DNA of 13,516 nt from assembly GCF_000003605.2 (NCBI RefSeq), contig NW_003147778.1:55303-68818 (forward strand), in the 5' to 3' direction. The notes below the pieces were generated by a model. That model had not been told where the DNA came from, ran no database searches, and was given only the letters and a program-made list of their open reading frames with translations. Of this stretch, positions 9,991-13,516 are shown piece by piece. Origin of the DNA: Saccoglossus kowalevskii. Lineage: Eukaryota > Hemichordata > Enteropneusta > Harrimaniidae. Numbering within the stretch: position 1 is the stretch's first letter; each line of letters starts with the position of its first letter. The position numbers and the translations under genes were made by a program.

Positions 9991-9992
9991 AA
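9804..9992 (+). CDS. Unassigned ORF, candidate first exon or gene remnant
   Basis: The ATG at 9804 has a strong initiation context (A at -3, G at +4). It opens MATTPPKYMSIEVQRKNR and continues with a mixed-charge, protein-like stretch up to about GQGESC (near residue 34). After that the frame becomes Phe/Ser-rich because of T runs, and it stops at 9992, so the 3' part is unlikely to be coding. Possible donors are weak (ATG|GTACGC near 9875). I do not recognise a family. It may be a short first exon, a decayed gene fragment, or chance. Confidence 0.18.
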   Translation: MATTPPKYMSIEVQRKNRKIVVEWYAIDVGQGESCGFSRIFFAKIFFSLSRISFGVSSGCHP

Positions 9993-10219
9993 AATTAAAT
10001 CAGTGTAGCCTAACCAATGAAGACAGAATTCAGTTACATGACACAATATTTACTAATAAACACTATTTGAAATCAAAAATATTTCTTTACGAACTATAAT
10101 AATTTGTAAGACTTACAAATGGACAAAAACTGATCATGTACTTTGGATATTAAAAACTATGACAATCTCGATTGCCAAACCGGATTGCCAAGCCAACTGA
10201 TTTTTTTTCTCAAATAGCG
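9993..10219. other. Intergenic, short GATTGCCAA repeat only
   Basis: GATTGCCAAACCG and GATTGCCAAGCC occur back to back near 10171-10196, leading into the 19-bp array. Nothing else is seen. Confidence 0.35.
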
Positions 10220-10337
10220 GAGCAATGTTCAAGTAATTAACTGACCGATTTTCATGTAGCCGACCGATTTTCATGTAGCGGAGCAATTTTCAAGTATCGG
10301 ACCGATTTTCAAATAGCCGACCGATTTTAAAGAAGCC
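10220..10337. repeat. 19-bp tandem array GACCGATTTTCATGTAGCC
   Basis: Five consecutive 19-bp units run 10243-10261, 10262-10280, 10281-10299, 10300-10318 and 10319-10337. A degenerate longer unit sits at 10220-10242. Units alternate GACCGATTTT and GAGCAATTTT heads. A detached copy (ATGTAGCGGACCAATT) lies at about 10374-10389. The array ends about 390 bases before the P450 start codon. Confidence 0.85.
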
Positions 10338-10427
10338 GATCGCGCCCTACTTTTTTCAGCGATTTTTTCAAGGATGTAGCGGACCAATTGTATATATGGT
10401 CCCACCGTAACACGCCTACTATTCTAA

Positions 10428-10432
10428 CCAAT
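10428..10432 (+). promoter_or_regulatory. CCAAT box upstream of the P450 gene
   Basis: CCAATCAG lies about 300 bases before the start codon. It is short, so chance occurrence is likely. Confidence 0.2.
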
Positions 10433-10622
10433 CAGTATCAAGACAATGCCCTTGATGGATGCTGACGTACAGACCTGTTCCAACCCAGAAAATGGTTAAA
10501 ATTTGCGTCACTTGATTGTGGTTGTGGTTTAAATGTGTCGACAATATACTGTATTCAATTTGTGTGAGTTTTGTTAAGTTAAAATGTGTATCACAGCTTA
10601 AAATGTAGATAGTCTTTAGGTT

Positions 10623-10630
10623 TGACGTCA
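10623..10630. promoter_or_regulatory. CRE/ATF palindrome TGACGTCA upstream of the P450 gene
   Basis: A perfect 8-bp CRE lies 100 bases before the ATG and is immediately followed by ATTGG, an inverted CCAAT box. This pairing is common in CREB/NF-Y promoters. There is no TATA box in the last 150 bases. A role in P450 expression is inferred. Confidence 0.4.
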
Positions 10631-10729
10631 TTGGGGCTGAGGAGTGTCCACCCGTCAAGCACTTTGTTATCGCACTAGAAAATTTGCCATCAGCCGATAA
10701 GCCCCTGTGGTTGAGACGACGTTATCGCC

Positions 10730-12253
10730 ATGTGCCAGTCTATATTCACCGACAGAACTTCTGCATTGGTTTTACTCATCACCATTATTTTAATTACGCT
10801 CCTAGTATGGTGGAAAAGCAACAGGTTGCCGGAAATGCCGGGGCCTAGAGGATGGCCGATTATCGGATCATTACTGTCCCTCGGCGAATCGCCTCACATC
10901 GCACTGATGCAAATAGCCTCAGATTATGGAAACGTTTTCCAAATACGTCTTGGTGTCCAAAATATCGTCGTGCTTAATGGGGTAAGGGCTTTAAGAGACG
11001 CTCTCTTTAAACAACCAATTGCATTCAGCGGAAGACCTCGGTTCCCTTCGTTTATGAAATCAAGCCAGGGCGGTAAGGGGCTTGCATTCAGTAGTTACAG
11101 CGAACAATGGCGCAAACTGCGCAAGGTGGTTGATGCGTCCTTGAGGGACTTTGTAACTGACCGACTGTTCTCTACTGAACAGAAGATTACAACAGAAGCG
11201 AGTGAACTGATTCGAATCCTGACTAACAATATGAAAGGGCACGTCATGGACGCCCATGATGACATTCATGTCGCCATTGGCAACATTATCGTTTTCGCAT
11301 TATTTGGTAAAAATTACAGCCACGACGACCCGGAATTCAAAGACCTCGTATGCCTTAACAAGCAGTTTGCCCAGGCTGTTACTGGAAATGGCAACATAGC
11401 AGATTTTTTCCCATGGTTACAATTTGTGCCGAGTTCCATTCAAGACCAGCTCGACACCTACTTAGAACAGGAATCGTCGTATATGAAAGATAGGCTGAGA
11501 GAGCACTATAATGTGTACAAGAGCAGCGCTCCTCGTGACATTCTTGACAGAATTTTAAGCATGTACGAAGTGGATGAAGGTAGAGCCTCATTACTTAAAA
11601 ATACTGATTCAGAAAAAGAAGTCATAGCCACACTGTCTAATCTATTTGGCGCCGGATACGACACGACTAGCAAAACACTGTACATATCATTGGTTTATAT
11701 GATCATCTACCCCGACATTCAACGTAAAGTCCACGAAGAAATCGATAGAGTCGTTGGCAGAGATCGGTTACCGAAGTCATCCGATCGACCCAGTATGCCA
11801 TTTACAGATGCCGTTATACAGGAAGTGCTCCGCGATTCGTCCATCGCTGCGATGGGAATTCCTCATTGTACTGTCCAGAGCACAACATTGTATAACTACC
11901 ATATTCCAAAGTATACCCCCATCTTTGTCAATTTATGGTCTGCCAATCACGACCCTGAATCATGGGACGAACCTGAATTGTTCCGGCCTGAACGATTCCT
12001 CTCCATGGATTGCCGATCATTGAACAAGTCGGCTACAAGGAAACTGATGGCGTTCGGTGTGGGTAAGCGACGCTGTCCCGGGGAACAACTGGCACAGTTG
12101 GAACTATTCCTTTTATTTTCCGCTCTAATGCACCAGTGTAGTTTTGAGCCATGTCAGGGCGAGATTCCTGAACTGAAGTATACTGTCGGGTTATCTCTAA
12201 CTTTGCAGCCATATAAAGTGTACACCACCATACGTAAATCGGTAGGACAATAA
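10730..12253 (+). CDS. Intronless microsomal cytochrome P450, CYP1-like (clan 2)
   Basis: This is a 507-residue heme-thiolate monooxygenase, a normal length for the family. Residues 12-28 form a hydrophobic N-terminal ER anchor, followed by the proline-rich hinge LPEMPGPRGWP (33-43). The helix C WRKLRK motif has W127 and R131. The I-helix has AGYDTT (308-313), so the acid-alcohol pair D311/T312 for O2 activation is intact. The K-helix ExxR is E365-R368, the PERF motif is at 420-423, and the heme loop FGVGKRRCPG (442-451) has C449 as the iron ligand. The patterns YGNVFQIRLG, FSGRP and IPHCT resemble the CYP1 family and its invertebrate relatives more than CYP3 or CYP4 clans; that is inference without a tree, and the substrate cannot be named. 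The start is supported by an in-frame TGA at 10712-10714 and a G at -3. It has no introns and is more GC-rich than its surroundings. It could be an ancestral intronless gene or an intact retrocopy. Confidence 0.95.
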   Translation: MCQSIFTDRTSALVLLITIILITLLVWWKSNRLPEMPGPRGWPIIGSLLSLGESPHIALMQIASDYGNVFQIRLGVQNIVVLNGVRALRDALFKQPIAFSGRPRFPSFMKSSQGGKGLAFSSYSEQWRKLRKVVDASLRDFVTDRLFSTEQKITTEASELIRILTNNMKGHVMDAHDDIHVAIGNIIVFALFGKNYSHDDPEFKDLVCLNKQFAQAVTGNGNIADFFPWLQFVPSSIQDQLDTYLEQESSYMKDRLREHYNVYKSSAPRDILDRILSMYEVDEGRASLLKNTDSEKEVIATLSNLFGAGYDTTSKTLYISLVYMIIYPDIQRKVHEEIDRVVGRDRLPKSSDRPSMPFTDAVIQEVLRDSSIAAMGIPHCTVQSTTLYNYHIPKYTPIFVNLWSANHDPESWDEPELFRPERFLSMDCRSLNKSATRKLMAFGVGKRRCPGEQLAQLELFLLFSALMHQCSFEPCQGEIPELKYTVGLSLTLQPYKVYTTIRKSVGQ

Positions 12254-12254
12254 A
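12249..12254 (+). terminator. Poly(A) signal AATAAA overlapping the P450 stop codon
   Basis: The last sense codon CAA, the stop TAA and the next base A create AATAAA. Use of this signal would give a 3' UTR of only about 10-30 bases. A second AATAAA at 12654-12659 would give a UTR of about 400 bases. The sequence does not show which is used. Confidence 0.4.
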
Positions 12255-13355
12255 TGACTTTTCATGGATGTTTTTGTTTCCAAACTTTGTTTGGAATACT
12301 TATATACAATTATATTTTACTTCCACGTTCGTTACATTGAATCACCGAAAACTAGGCAATTCCACACATAAATAGATTACGGTAAAACCTAAAACAAAAC
12401 CTTATCAACAAATTATGATACTTGCTAGTATTTGTATGTCCTGCTTTTATGGACTCGTCTGCCTGTCATAAGGCATGGCCGCTTCTTTCTAATAACAGCA
12501 AATTGAACGCATTCAAGCTGTCATTAAGTTCCTAATTAAAACAATGTTCTTTTGGCTTTCTTTTGTGATTACTCCCGACATACGTAATAGTAAACAAGTA
12601 CTACGACACAGAAACATTTGATCTAAAACGAGATCAAATGAAAGTATCAGGAAAATAAACAAATATTATAAATATCTATAATTTAATAATGCTATAATTC
12701 GCACTTACCGTTCAAACATATTAACTCTACAATAACTGTATTTGTGAATTGCTTCGTTTTTGTTATTTCCCAGTATATATTGACATTAGGTGTCGGTTTT
12801 TGTTTTTAAACAGTGTACTCCATACTCATTTTTAAGGAAACTGGGGCGCTTTCATTTAGTCGAGAGTTTAACATAATTTGATTTACTGAGACAATTGAAA
12901 AAAAATAATTTGATACTTGTCTCTTATGTTGTAATTATATTACTCTATTAAATGATGAGGATTTTCTCATCTGAGATAATTTGTTGTTATTCGTTATTTC
13001 AATTCGGCGAACGAAATTGTGCGTGTGGATGTTGTTACACTTGCGGCAGTGCCGTAAATTGAATGTAAATATATAACATTTGCTTCTACATGATATAATT
13101 GAAGTCCCGGAACCACCGTAAGTGGCGCAGCACACAACTAAGGCTTTCACGGAACACTATCAATATCTTTCGTAGTAAAATATCAGGTAATGACCTAAAA
13201 TGACCCACATATGTATGTTGTAGCCAACATTTTCACATTGTATCGGATGGGACGCCTGAGAATGGTTTCAAGGGGGTTGGAAACGATGGAAAACATACGA
13301 AACAGTATATATCTGAGCCAGAAAATAAATTTTACGATTACATTTAATAGACCTT
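12254..13355. other. P450 3' flank, AT-rich, no further gene seen
   Basis: This holds two perfect small hairpins: TTCCAAAC/GTTTGGAA with a TTT loop (12278-12296) and CATTTGATCT/AGATCAAATG with a 6-base loop (12615-12640). A second AATAAA lies at 12654-12659. No recognisable exon or ORF is present. Confidence 0.5.
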
Positions 13356-13516
13356 TGACGTCACAAAAAACGTCATCTTCGGCAGGTCTTACGAAGTAAC
13401 GTGCTCGGAAGCATTCGCTTATGATTTCACTGATGTCACCAAAAACGTCATCTTCGGCAGGTTTTCGAAAGCAACGTCCTCGGAATCATTCGGGTGCTCT
13501 GAAATATTATCCAAAC
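13356..13516. repeat. 75-bp tandem duplication running to the window end
   Basis: Copy 1 (13356-13430) begins TGACGTCACAAAAAACGTCA, and copy 2 (from 13431) begins TGATGTCACCAAAAACGTCA. They share TCTTCGGCAGGT, CTCGGAA and CATTCG blocks at the same spacing. Copy 2 diverges after about 13492 and may continue past the window. Each copy carries CRE-like TGACGT/ACGTCA motifs. No coding meaning is recognised on either strand. Confidence 0.75.

Noticed and set aside
10220-10337. CRISPR-like array
   Set aside because: The units are head-to-tail with no spacers, in a eukaryotic context.
10408-10418. CACGC as a dioxin-response element (XRE) of the CYP1-like gene
   Set aside because: Only the 5-base core is present and the flanking consensus is not met.
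1-13516. An undescribed multi-gene system
   Set aside because: Only two clear genes exist, and both belong to known families with unrelated roles.

Overview
The window is nuclear DNA from an animal. It shows an introned housekeeping gene with GT-AG introns, AATAAA poly(A) signals, AT-rich non-coding DNA dense in small DNA transposons, and a single-exon microsomal cytochrome P450 of CYP1-like (clan 2) type. The compact introns of about 130-880 bp and the abundance of MITE-like repeats suggest a non-vertebrate, probably marine, metazoan such as a hemichordate, amphioxus or lophotrochozoan. The sequence alone does not settle the phylum.

Layout. Positions 1-2326 are intron or upstream sequence of the first gene and hold two transposon-like elements: a TA-flanked MITE of about 360 bp (62-426) and a 1.28 kb element with inverted repeats of about 180 bp and a duplicated target site (752-2030). 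Positions 2327-7159 carry the last nine coding exons of DHX37, the DEAH-box RNA helicase of small-subunit ribosome assembly (yeast Dhr1/Ecm16), on the + strand. The upstream exons with the helicase core lie outside the window. Exon frames join perfectly only if one intron uses a GC-AG boundary. Its introns hold a tandem-repeat element (3066-3821), a 157-bp near-palindrome (4068-4224) and a G-poor degenerate tract (6231-6510).

Positions 7213-10729 are intergenic. They hold a pair of identical-arm hairpins (8756-8832), a CpG-richer stretch (about 9420-9990) with an unassigned ATG-initiated ORF, and a 19-bp tandem array (10220-10337). Positions 10730-12253 are an intact intronless cytochrome P450 gene, with a TGACGTCA element just over 100 bp upstream and a poly(A) signal overlapping its stop codon. 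Positions 12254-13516 are AT-rich non-coding sequence ending in a 75-bp tandem duplication that runs to the window edge.

The two genes share orientation but have no evident functional link: one acts in nucleolar ribosome biogenesis, the other in ER oxidative metabolism. I found no convincing new multi-gene system. The most unusual material is the set of structured repeats and the non-canonical splice site.
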